Source of the DNA: CBDUXT01 sp965371245
GTDB taxonomy: Bacteria > Planctomycetota > Phycisphaerae > UBA1845
Direction of reading: 5' to 3'
NCBI GenBank assembly: GCA_965371245.1
Contig: CBDUXT010000019.1
Span: 6,368 to 70,367 of the forward strand
DNA length: 64,000 nucleotides
Positions 25,048-32,529 of this stretch are shown here, piece after piece. How positions within the stretch are numbered: position 1 is the first letter of the stretch; the number at the start of each line of letters is the position of its first letter. Position numbers and translations under genes: made by a program. The notes beneath the pieces are model-generated. The model did not search any database, was not told the origin of the DNA, and worked only from the letters and a program-made list of their open reading frames with translations.

Positions 25048-25629
25048 ATGATCGCCACGACCATCACGCGACGCCACATGCGTGTCACCGTCTCGGCAGC
25101 GGCTGTTCTGCTGGCCACAACCGCCTATGCCGTCCAGCAGCGACGGGGGGCTAGTCGAGAGGCTTCAGACCCGTGGGCGCCCATCAACTTCCTGGTGGGT
25201 TCCTGGGAGGGCACCGGTTCGGGTCAGCCGGGGGAATCACGCATCGAACGACACTATGAACGGGTTCTTCAAGATCAGTTCATCCACGGCACCAACCGGT
25301 CCGTCTTCGATCCGCAGAAAGCCAACCCCTCCGGCGAGGTTCACGAGGACTGGTCCATGTTCAGCTTCGACCGCTCGCGAAAGCGGATCGTCCTGCGGCA
25401 GTTCCACACCGAGGGGTACATCACCCAATACGTCCTGTCGGATGTCCGCGACGGCGGCAAGACCCTCGTGTTCGAGACCGAGGCCATCGAGAACGGCATG
25501 CCGCGCATGAAGGCGCGCTACATCTATAACCTGCTCAGCAACGACGAGTTCACCGAGAGCTTCGAGTTGGCCATGTCCGGTGGCGCGCTCAAGCCCTGCG
25601 TGACGACGCACATGATGCGGAAGAAGTGA
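25048..25629 (+). CDS. Exported lipocalin/nitrobindin-like beta-barrel protein
   Basis: 193 residues. AGGAGGAACATC gives a strong start at 25048. The N-terminus MIATTITRRHMRVTVSAAAV with LLATTAYA is a signal peptide. The mature part opens with INFLVGSWEGTGSGQPGESR, the entry motif of lipocalin-like and nitrobindin/DUF1579-type barrels, and continues in alternating strands (ERHYERVLQDQFIHGTNRSV, IVLRQFHTEGYITQYVLSDV, DEFTESFELAMSGGALKPCV). It could bind a small hydrophobic molecule or haem outside the cytoplasm. The family is assigned by pattern, not by search. It probably shares a transcript with the SnoaL-like gene. Confidence 0.65.
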   Translation: MIATTITRRHMRVTVSAAAVLLATTAYAVQQRRGASREASDPWAPINFLVGSWEGTGSGQPGESRIERHYERVLQDQFIHGTNRSVFDPQKANPSGEVHEDWSMFSFDRSRKRIVLRQFHTEGYITQYVLSDVRDGGKTLVFETEAIENGMPRMKARYIYNLLSNDEFTESFELAMSGGALKPCVTTHMMRKK

Positions 25630-25728
25630 CGCGGTCGCGGCGGGTGGCGCCGACCCGCAACCGCTTGTCCCTGTCAGCGATCGACTTGCGGAAGGGTGTC
25701 AACGCGCGCAGAACCCCGCGGTTCGCGG

Positions 25729-26640
25729 CTACTTCGGCGCTGCGATGTTCTCGCGCTCGTGCCGATGGCCGGCAGGGTCGCGAGGCCGATGCGATGTCGT
25801 TCGCGGTGGGCGCTCCATCAGGAAGCACACGCGGTCGAGATCGCGCGGGTTGACCGTGCGTTTGAGAATCTCTTTGGCCTGACGCAGGTCGGTTCGCCGG
25901 GTCAGGTGCGTCAGGATGATCGAGGCGTTGGGGATGGCCTCGAGAACTCTCGGCAGGTCCCTGACGTGAATGTGCCGGCCCGCCCGTGCCCGCGTAATGT
26001 GCTCTCGCTCGAAGAACGTACATTCCACCAGGACCACGCGGCTCGTTCGAACGAAGTCGTGTTCCAGGAAGGCTCCGATGGCCGTGTCCCCGGTGTTGGT
26101 GATCAGCGGAGCCTCGATTCGCGCCACGATCTCCACACCTTGCTTCTTGAGTTCCACGAGATGCGGCCCGGATTTTCCGTGGAACTCTGCTTTGAGTTTG
26201 TGGCGTACCTCAATCAGCGTGTACCCCAGTGCGCAGGCCCCGTGGTTGACGTCAAACGGCCGGATCAGCAGGTTGCGGCGGATGGACACGTCCTCCAGCG
26301 GCTCGACGGCGCAGAGGTCCATCGGCGAGTGGTGCCCCTCGATGTCGGCCCACACGCCCATCAGGGCTTGAATCGGCTGCGCCAACCCGCGATGGACGAT
26401 CACCCGCCCCGTGGGGTTGCCCACGAACGCCCGCTGTGAAAAGTAGTACGCCAGACCGGCTGCGTGGTCCATGTGCCCGTGGGTCAGGCAGATCGTGTCG
26501 ATGGAGATGACCTCGCGCGGTGCCCGGCCGATGTCAAAGCAGACGTTGTACTCGGGCGCGGCGATGACGGTCTCCTCGCCGGCCAGCGAGAATCCTTCAA
26601 TCCGAATGCCTGCGACATCTTTTCGTATTAGCCGTGCCAT
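25729..26640 (-). CDS. MBL-fold metallohydrolase, RNase Z-like
   Basis: 303 residues. The HXHXDH metal motif is LTHGHMDHAAGL, with His54, His56, Asp58 and His59. Further ligands are likely in FDVNHGACALGYTLIE, ITNTGDTAIGAFL and SIILTHLTRR near the C-terminus. The overall layout and the C-terminal HLT resemble ElaC/RNase Z and related MBL hydrolases, but the exosite (flexible arm) typical of tRNase Z is not obvious, so an RNA substrate is only one option. The start is the ATG at 26640 (MARLIRKDVAGIRIEGFSLA); earlier in-frame codons look noncoding. Divergent from nrdR. Confidence 0.75.
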   Translation of the reverse strand: MARLIRKDVAGIRIEGFSLAGEETVIAAPEYNVCFDIGRAPREVISIDTICLTHGHMDHAAGLAYYFSQRAFVGNPTGRVIVHRGLAQPIQALMGVWADIEGHHSPMDLCAVEPLEDVSIRRNLLIRPFDVNHGACALGYTLIEVRHKLKAEFHGKSGPHLVELKKQGVEIVARIEAPLITNTGDTAIGAFLEHDFVRTSRVVLVECTFFEREHITRARAGRHIHVRDLPRVLEAIPNASIILTHLTRRTDLRQAKEILKRTVNPRDLDRVCFLMERPPRTTSHRPRDPAGHRHERENIAAPK

Positions 26641-26843
26641 GGTTCGATCCGCCCCGAAAACCGGGCCTCGTCCGTGCGACGTCGGCCGTTCAGCCTTGTT
26701 CCGCCGGACCGACCAGCTTAGGCGATTTGACACGCTACATCCAGGGGTTGTACGCTTCGGGCTGTCGATGTGTAGAGGCCGTGGGCGTCGTAACGGACCT
26801 GTTGTCGGCCCGCATCGAGTTCGTCCCTTCGCACTGATACGTC

Positions 26844-27335
26844 ATGCTCTGTCCCTCGTGCAAGGCCAATGACAACAAGGTGGTTGACTCTCGGGTCACC
26901 GAAGGCGGCCTGGCCGTCCGGCGGCGCCGCGAGTGCCTCGTCTGCAACCGCCGCTTCACCACCAAGGAGCGCCTCGAAGAGGAGCTTCGCCTCACCGCCA
27001 TCAAAACCAACCAGCAGCGCGTGCCCTACGAGCGCGAGAAGATCCTCCACGGCGCGGAACGGGCGTGCTACAAGCTGGACGTCTCCGAGGATCAGCTCCA
27101 GCAACTCGTCGATCGCGTCGAGGAAGACCTGTTCGCCAACCACGACCGCGAAGTGACCACCGAACAGATCGGCCAATACGTCGGCCTGCAGCTTCGCCGC
27201 CTGAACCAGGTCGCCTACGTTCGCTTCATGAGCGTACACCGCAAGTACGCAACCATCGACGAGTTCATCGAGGAGATCGGCGACATACGCGTTCGCGCCG
27301 CGCAGGACAATCCGTCACAGAAATCACTTTTCTGA
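26844..27335 (+). CDS. nrdR: Ribonucleotide reductase regulator NrdR
   Basis: 163 residues, normal for NrdR. The N-terminal zinc ribbon is MLCPSCKANDNKVVDSRVTE with CLVCNRRFTTKER giving the second Cys pair. The ATP-cone (about 49-139) follows: VPYEREKILHGAERACYK, EVTTEQIGQYVGLQLRRLNQ and VAYVRFMSVHRKYATIDEF. It senses ATP/dATP and represses ribonucleotide reductase genes. No nrd gene is in the window, and no NrdR box is visible near this gene. Highly conserved in bacteria, so the assignment is firm. Confidence 0.96.
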   Translation: MLCPSCKANDNKVVDSRVTEGGLAVRRRRECLVCNRRFTTKERLEEELRLTAIKTNQQRVPYEREKILHGAERACYKLDVSEDQLQQLVDRVEEDLFANHDREVTTEQIGQYVGLQLRRLNQVAYVRFMSVHRKYATIDEFIEEIGDIRVRAAQDNPSQKSLF

Positions 27336-27360
27336 TGCCGTTTCCAAGAAGGTTGGCCGG

Positions 27361-27453
27361 GTGGCATGGTCCACGCTTGCGTGGCCATGCGACCGCGTAG
27401 GTCGGGCTCGGCCCGACGTCTTCGGAGTTTCCGTCGGGCGGAGCCCGACCTAC
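27361..27453. repeat. Two REP-like units in tandem
   Basis: First, GGCATGGTCCACGC and GCGTGGCCATGC (27363-27390) form a hairpin whose mirror occurs at 32464-32492. Then GTAGGTCGGGCTCGGCCCGAC (27397-27417) and its inverted partner GTCGGGCGGAGCCCGACC (27433-27450, continuing to TAC) form a doublet, with the same unit as at 6566-6588. Confidence 0.75.
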
Positions 27454-27503
27454 TCGACCGCGAATCGAATGGTTGTTGCTACTACGCTCCAGGTTGGCCT
27501 TTT

Positions 27504-28778
27504 ATGACCCCTTACTCCATCCTTGATACTGGCGACATTGAATCGTGGCTCAGGGCTGAGGTGACCTGGCCGGAGGGCGTGTCCATGCACGGCCTGCGCG
27601 TCAGCCGGCTCTGGCCGAACAAGCACGGGGCCGTCACGTTCGAGCTTGCCGTCGATCTCCAAGTGTTACAGGAGATGACCACGCACGTGATTCAGGGCGG
27701 GGTCTTGGGTCGAATCAAGTGCTCGTCGCCGAATCGCGAAGCGAGCCTCGATTCGGGCTGGATCATGAATCTCAGTCTGTCCAACACGGAGTTGGGCATC
27801 AGCCTGCTCTCGCCCGATCGTGATCCGCGCTTGTCGCTCATCCATGCCGGGGACCATGATTCCGCACTGCCGGAGTTGCTTCGCGGCACGAAGGCGGCGG
27901 AGTTTCTTGGCCTGGCAGACGATGGCCATGACCTTCACCAACGGTTGGTCGCATACCGAATCGCCAAGCGCTGCGTCTTCCGGCTGACCAACCAGGCACG
28001 CGAAGGCACGCGGTCCGCCTTTCTAAAAAGCTTCCGGCGGATGCCGACCGAGGAGCTTCTTCAAAACTATCGATCGCTTGGCTCATACCTTCAGGATCGT
28101 TCCGGCGGAACCATCCTTGCTCCGGCGCTTCTCGATCATCTGCCGGACGCCCGGGTCCTGATCTTCGAAGGCGCGGACGCATCGGCCCGGCACCTCACGA
28201 CGCACGCAGACGATCTGTCCCTCGCGGCCCGCGTGCTCGCCCTGATCCATGCCAGTCAAATGGCATCCAGTCGGTCTCACAGCGCGGAAGAGGAACTCGA
28301 AATTGCCCGACGGTGGCTGCCGATACTCGAGGGCTCCGACCGGCAGCACCATGAGCGTTTGCTCGCCCTTGTCCAACAGCTTACCGAGTTGCACGAGGGC
28401 ATGACGTCGAGAGCGTGTTGCCTGCTACATCGCGATTTCTATCGCGCGCAAGTGCTTCGCCAGGATGACAAGACCTGGATCGTCGATCTCGACACCATGA
28501 GCGTGGGACATCCGGAAGTGGACATCGCCACCTTCTCCGCTCATTTGTTGCTCGACGCGATTGTCGGCGGCTCGACCGACGACGCGGCCCATGCACTCGT
28601 GCGAACCTTCGTGGAAGCATACAAGAATCACGGCGGGCGACCGTCGCGCGATCAGTTGCGTTTCTACATCACGTCCGCAACGGCGCGGTTGGCCGCGATA
28701 CACGCAACCCGCGGCCTGGATCGCCAGCGCGTTGCCCGGCTATGGCGAATGGCCGAGACGGTTTCGTCCTGGTCGTAG
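27504..28778 (+). CDS. Aminoglycoside phosphotransferase-fold (APH-like) protein
   Basis: 424 residues. The C-terminal half (about 230-420) has the APH/choline-kinase pattern: LLHRDFYRAQVL in the catalytic-loop position and WIVDLDTMSVGHPEVDIATF in the metal-binding position. The usual HXDXXXXN has Gln instead of Asn here, so activity may differ. The first 200 residues are a distinct region including CSSPNREASLDSGWIMNLSL and the Lys-containing VFRLTNQAREGTRSAFLKSF, perhaps the N-lobe. Substrate unknown; many such proteins in environmental bacteria act on metabolites or sugars. The ATG at 27504 is used; the upstream open frame passes through the repeat at 27361-27453. Confidence 0.65.
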   Translation: MTPYSILDTGDIESWLRAEVTWPEGVSMHGLRVSRLWPNKHGAVTFELAVDLQVLQEMTTHVIQGGVLGRIKCSSPNREASLDSGWIMNLSLSNTELGISLLSPDRDPRLSLIHAGDHDSALPELLRGTKAAEFLGLADDGHDLHQRLVAYRIAKRCVFRLTNQAREGTRSAFLKSFRRMPTEELLQNYRSLGSYLQDRSGGTILAPALLDHLPDARVLIFEGADASARHLTTHADDLSLAARVLALIHASQMASSRSHSAEEELEIARRWLPILEGSDRQHHERLLALVQQLTELHEGMTSRACCLLHRDFYRAQVLRQDDKTWIVDLDTMSVGHPEVDIATFSAHLLLDAIVGGSTDDAAHALVRTFVEAYKNHGGRPSRDQLRFYITSATARLAAIHATRGLDRQRVARLWRMAETVSSWS

Positions 28779-29104
28779 AACGCCTTCCGCGGATTCCAGG
28801 GCCATGATCCCGCCCTCCGGCCCTAACCGCCTGCACCACTGCAAGACGGCGTCGCCCAGCGAGAATCGGAGGGGGGTTGCATTAATTCACAGGCTTTACT
28901 ATTATGGATGAGGTCGTCGTTGCGCCGGCCGCGTCGCGGCGTAAAGTCGATCTGTCCGTGCATGATCGAGCCGTCTTTAATTTGAGCCAAGCTGGGAGTT
29001 GTCTCGATGGACCTGGACGGTCCGGTTGGCAACATGTGTTGGATTCAAGAGGTGGAACGCAGCGACGTTCGCCACCCGGCGGGCGCGATGCCAGGAGCCA
29101 TGCA
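28779..29104. other. Noncoding gap
   Basis: I see no gene, repeat or clear promoter. The frame of the next gene is open from 28904, but its extra residues lack protein character. Confidence 0.4.
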
Positions 29105-29791
29105 ATGAAACAAAACGGTCTTGGAAAAGTGACCATCGCGATCATTTTGGGCGTTTTCTTGGTACTCTCGACAACGGTCAATCTGGGCATAATGTTTGCA
29201 AGCCCGCCGCCCCGCGACGCGGCGCAGAGTTCCGCATCACCCGATCAGAGCGGTGTCGCCAGAATTGGCGCGGATGAGGAACTGGCCTACCTGCTTGTCA
29301 AGCTCGAACTTCAGACCCGAAGCGAGATGGCCGGTCACTTCGGCCGGCCGCAGTCACCCGTCCCGGGTGTAAACAAGCTGTATCAACGGCTCTTGGTCAA
29401 GAACCTCATCCTGCCCGCAGCGGTGGCCGACCGAGTCTTCTCAGAAACCGTACCGGCGGCAACGGGTGGACGAGCATGGGTGAAGATGGTCGTGGATGAA
29501 CCGCGCAACCCGCACAATCGCGCCGACGACGTGTCCCTCGAGTTACTGGCCGAGCTGCGGCAGGGAGTATCCACGGCCCAGCGCACCACGAGCGAAGCGT
29601 TCTATTACGCCGAGCCCATCAAATCGAAGGCGGCCTGCTTGTACTGCCATGGCGAGCCCAAAGGCGCGCCCGATCCGTTCTTTGCCGAATACACTAAAGA
29701 GGGCTGGCGCGAGGGCGAGATCATCGGGGCGGTTGTGTCTCGCGTTGCGCCCCAGCCACGTACCCATGAACGGGCCGTCGGTCGTCAGTAG
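29105..29791 (+). CDS. Membrane-anchored c-type haem protein, Tll0287/DUF3365-like
   Basis: 228 residues. KVTIAIILGVFLVLSTTVNL is an uncleaved anchor or signal near the N-terminus. The rest resembles the Tll0287-like domain: helical LLVKLELQTRSEMAGHFGRP, then VWVKMV-type strands (GGRAWVKMVVDEPRNPHNRA), RTTSEAFYYAEPIKSKAACL, and the haem motif CLYCHGEP with Cys178, Cys181 and His182. It continues as GAPDPFFAEYTKEGWREGEI, ending IIGAVVSRV. Such domains are redox or ligand sensors, sometimes linked to kinases; here the domain stands alone. AGGAG precedes the ATG. The S41 peptidase gene follows after 257 bases. Confidence 0.75.
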   Translation: MKQNGLGKVTIAIILGVFLVLSTTVNLGIMFASPPPRDAAQSSASPDQSGVARIGADEELAYLLVKLELQTRSEMAGHFGRPQSPVPGVNKLYQRLLVKNLILPAAVADRVFSETVPAATGGRAWVKMVVDEPRNPHNRADDVSLELLAELRQGVSTAQRTTSEAFYYAEPIKSKAACLYCHGEPKGAPDPFFAEYTKEGWREGEIIGAVVSRVAPQPRTHERAVGRQ

Positions 29792-30048
29792 CCTGGTCGA
29801 TGGGGTTCACCCGAGATCGGCACGCTGAACGGCGGTCCATCGTCTTAGGCTCAAGCCGGTGTCGTGACAGGTTTGTCCTCCGCTCGCTTCGGGCCGCCCG
29901 GCCGCGAGACGTCGCTGTGGAGCCCAAATATTCAAGTCGTTTGGCCGAATCCACAAGGATATGACCGAATCGTGCAGGTCGGATGGCTTTTCCACTCAAC
30001 CAAAGAAGGTCGCTCTCGAAGCGTCCAGCCGGAAAGAGGAATCGACGA

Positions 30049-31641
30049 ATGAGAACGATGATTCAACTCAGCGTTATCACTGGAGTCTTGGCGCTTGGCC
30101 TGATGCCGTCGGCCGCGATGTCGGATCAGACGACCACCTACCGCGGGGTCTTGATGCCCGCGGAGGGTTTTGAACACATTCCTAACGGCGGTACGGCCAT
30201 CCATATCACCGTGGCAGAGAGTGCCGACGGAACGCTTACCGGGCGACTCCGAGCGATGGGCGTCGACGCGCCGCTGTCGCGGGTTGAGCGAATGGGCGAT
30301 ACGATCGTCTTGAGCGGGAGCATCGGGGAAATGCCGGTGACCGCCGAGCTGAAACCGGATGGACTCGAGCTGCACGGAACGGTGAGCGCGATGGAGTTCG
30401 TGTTCCCCGTGGTGCCCATGCCCGAGGACTGGATTCCGCGGCCGCGAAAACCGTTCAGGTTGATCACCAAGGAGGACTGGCTGGCGGACCTGGACTATCT
30501 GGCCGATGCCCTGCCGAGAAACCACCGTGACTGGCACTCGCTGATCCGCAAACGCGCCTGGCGGAAGGCGGTGAAAGATGCGAGGAAAGTGATTTTGAGC
30601 GGTACCAGCGAGGCGGCGTTCGTTGCCCTCGTTGAGCTGATCGCCGCGGGACGCGATCCCCACACGTGGCTCCCGTTTATCGAACGGGGCACATTCAAAT
30701 CAGTACCAGTGCGGATGCGGTGGTTGCCGGACGGGCTCTTTGTTACCGCTGCCCCGAGCGGCTACAAGGACATCATCGGAGGGCGCGTTACGCAGGTCGG
30801 AAACGTTGCCGCCGAGGCGGCCCTCGAGCGCTTGGCCCGTCTCGTAGCATTTGACAATCCGCAGTGGAAGCGATGGATGGTCGGCAAGCTGGTGCCGATC
30901 CCGCGACTGCTTCACACGGTGGGGCTCTCCGACACTCCGGAGACGTTGGAACTTGTCGTTCGCGGCCACGATGGAAAAGACCGGAAGGTCAGCATCGCTA
31001 GAGGCGGTTCGCGCAAGGTGACGAGTTGGCAAGAGGTTGCGGGCGTCGAGACCCCGCTTTGGCTGACGCAGAACGACAAGCCGTACTGGTTCACGTCGAT
31101 CGACAACAACGCGGCCGTGTATGTCGCGTACAATAGCTGCATGCCTGATCCCACACGGCCATTCTCGGAGTTCACCAACGACATTATGTCGAAGCTAAAG
31201 CGAGGCGGTGCGGGACGGGTCATCATTGATCTGCGCAACAACCCGGGCGGCAATTCGAACGTAATCTTTCCGCTTCTTGCCGCCCTTGCCGAGCACAAGG
31301 TCATCAACCAACCCGACCGCCTTTTCGTTCTGATCGGTCCGGGCACGTTTTCCTCCGCCATGGACAACGCGATCCGGTTTCGGACGACCACGCGCGCGAC
31401 CCTGGTGGGCGAGCCGACGGGCGGGAAGCCGAATCAGTTCGGCAACATTTCCCAGCGCTACCTTCCGAAATCCGGGTTCGGTTTTCCCGTTTCGACCAAA
31501 TACTATGAGTTCGATCCCTCCGACCCGCCAAGCGTCGCGCCGGATGTTCAGGTGGTGTTGAAGTCGGCCGATTTCTTCGCCGGTCGAGACCCGGTCATGG
31601 AAAAGGTGCGGTCCATACCGATCAAGTCGCCTGGGTGGTGA
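30049..31641 (+). CDS. Exported S41-family (tail-specific-like) peptidase
   Basis: 530 residues. The signal peptide is MRTMIQLSVITGVLALGLMP with SAAMS, and AGAGGA lies seven bases before the ATG. Residues about 25-130 form a beta-rich N-terminal domain. The S41 domain is in the C-terminal half: VYVAYNSCMPDP, RVIIDLRNNPGGNSNVIFPL (the oxyanion region) and the nucleophile region GPGTFSSAMDNAIRF with Ser435/Ser436, then LVGEPTGGKPNQFGN. S41 proteases of this type act outside the cytoplasm on protein C-termini or peptides. A PDZ domain is not apparent. The catalytic Lys normally four residues after Ser is replaced (AMDNA), so the base may differ or the protein may be inactive. Confidence 0.75.
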   Translation: MRTMIQLSVITGVLALGLMPSAAMSDQTTTYRGVLMPAEGFEHIPNGGTAIHITVAESADGTLTGRLRAMGVDAPLSRVERMGDTIVLSGSIGEMPVTAELKPDGLELHGTVSAMEFVFPVVPMPEDWIPRPRKPFRLITKEDWLADLDYLADALPRNHRDWHSLIRKRAWRKAVKDARKVILSGTSEAAFVALVELIAAGRDPHTWLPFIERGTFKSVPVRMRWLPDGLFVTAAPSGYKDIIGGRVTQVGNVAAEAALERLARLVAFDNPQWKRWMVGKLVPIPRLLHTVGLSDTPETLELVVRGHDGKDRKVSIARGGSRKVTSWQEVAGVETPLWLTQNDKPYWFTSIDNNAAVYVAYNSCMPDPTRPFSEFTNDIMSKLKRGGAGRVIIDLRNNPGGNSNVIFPLLAALAEHKVINQPDRLFVLIGPGTFSSAMDNAIRFRTTTRATLVGEPTGGKPNQFGNISQRYLPKSGFGFPVSTKYYEFDPSDPPSVAPDVQVVLKSADFFAGRDPVMEKVRSIPIKSPGW

Positions 31642-31714
31642 TGATCTCACGCTCGCCGCGGGCATCAGCCTGACATCGGCACGCTGGATGACGAGTCCTC
31701 GGGCGCGGCCCGGT

Positions 31715-32410
31715 TTATCTCGCTTGGAAGGTCTTGGATCGCGCGTGCGTGGCGCTGCGGCGCACGTGCCATTGAATTCCGCGGAAGTGCGAGTTGCGCA
31801 GGCCGGCGAGAATCGGGTCAGAAGCGTCGGATCCCACCCCAAAACGGTCGCGGGCGGGATCGAAGTCGAAGGTGGATGTGAGGCCCTGGATTCGGACCAT
31901 GAACCACCGGCGCAGGGTTCGATCGCGACCCTTGGGAATCAAGAGCTCGCCTGTGTAACCCATCTCCTGTAGCGGCTCCCCGGATGTTTCGCGGGATCCC
32001 AATTCGGCGAAGAGGTCTGGGGCGGACTGCCCTCCCAAACGGATCGTGGCAGGGCTTGCCAACTCCACGTGTAGGTCGGCGCGGAATCGATAGGGGGTGT
32101 GGAACCACCAACGCTCGACACCGGCGAAGAAACGCGACGAATTGAACGATCCGGCGAGAAACAGACTCGTCTCCGCCTGATCCTCACGGCGGCGAGCCGC
32201 CACGGTAACCGCGAGTTCCCGAAACCCCATGCGCATCCACTTCGCAGCCATCCCGGTCACCAGCACCTGGGCTCGCTCGTCCACCTCGACCGGTTCGAGT
32301 TCCTCGTCGGCGAGATGCTCGCGCCACCACGACAGATCGGCCGCGCCCAAGAGTGCCAACTCGCGAACTCCCTCGACCTGGGCGATGTATTTTACTGGGG
32401 GTGGGTTCAT
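31715..32410 (-). CDS. Unrecognised protein, possibly DUF2071-like
   Basis: 231 residues from the ATG at 32410 (MNPPPVKYIAQVEGVRELAL). A Trp-rich segment ADLSWWREHL is followed by alternating strands (AQVLVTGMAAKWMRMGFREL, NSSRFFAGVERWWFHTPYRF, RADLHVELASPATIRLG) and a C-terminal part with LRRWFMVRIQGLTSTFDFDP. The FXGVXXWWFXXPYRFRADL pattern recalls YqjF/DUF2071 and acetoacetate-decarboxylase-like barrels, but I am not sure. The frame is open to 32488, but the extra residues (MVHACVAML) are only the translation of the repeat at 32464-32492, so that start is rejected. No neighbours suggest a role. Confidence 0.5.
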   Translation of the reverse strand: MNPPPVKYIAQVEGVRELALLGAADLSWWREHLADEELEPVEVDERAQVLVTGMAAKWMRMGFRELAVTVAARRREDQAETSLFLAGSFNSSRFFAGVERWWFHTPYRFRADLHVELASPATIRLGGQSAPDLFAELGSRETSGEPLQEMGYTGELLIPKGRDRTLRRWFMVRIQGLTSTFDFDPARDRFGVGSDASDPILAGLRNSHFRGIQWHVRRSATHARSKTFQAR

Positions 32411-32463
32411 GCGTTGTAGAGCAGCTATGTTAGCCGAGTAGGCCTCGCTTGTACTCCCGCCAA

Positions 32464-32492
32464 GCATGGCCACGCAAGCGTGGACCATGCCA
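32464..32492. repeat. REP-like palindrome, GCATGGCCACGC family
   Basis: GCATGGCCACGC and GCGTGGACCATGCC form a hairpin; it is the inverted copy of the unit at 27363-27390. It lies upstream of the gene at 31715-32410 and after the operon at 32530-38236. Confidence 0.7.
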
Positions 32493-32529
32493 CCCCTCTG
32501 GGTGACGGTATATTGAACCCTGCTCGGCG

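Noticed and set aside
26728..26760. TTGACA before nrdR as promoter
   Set aside because: A perfect -35 exists, but no acceptable -10 lies 15-19 bases downstream.
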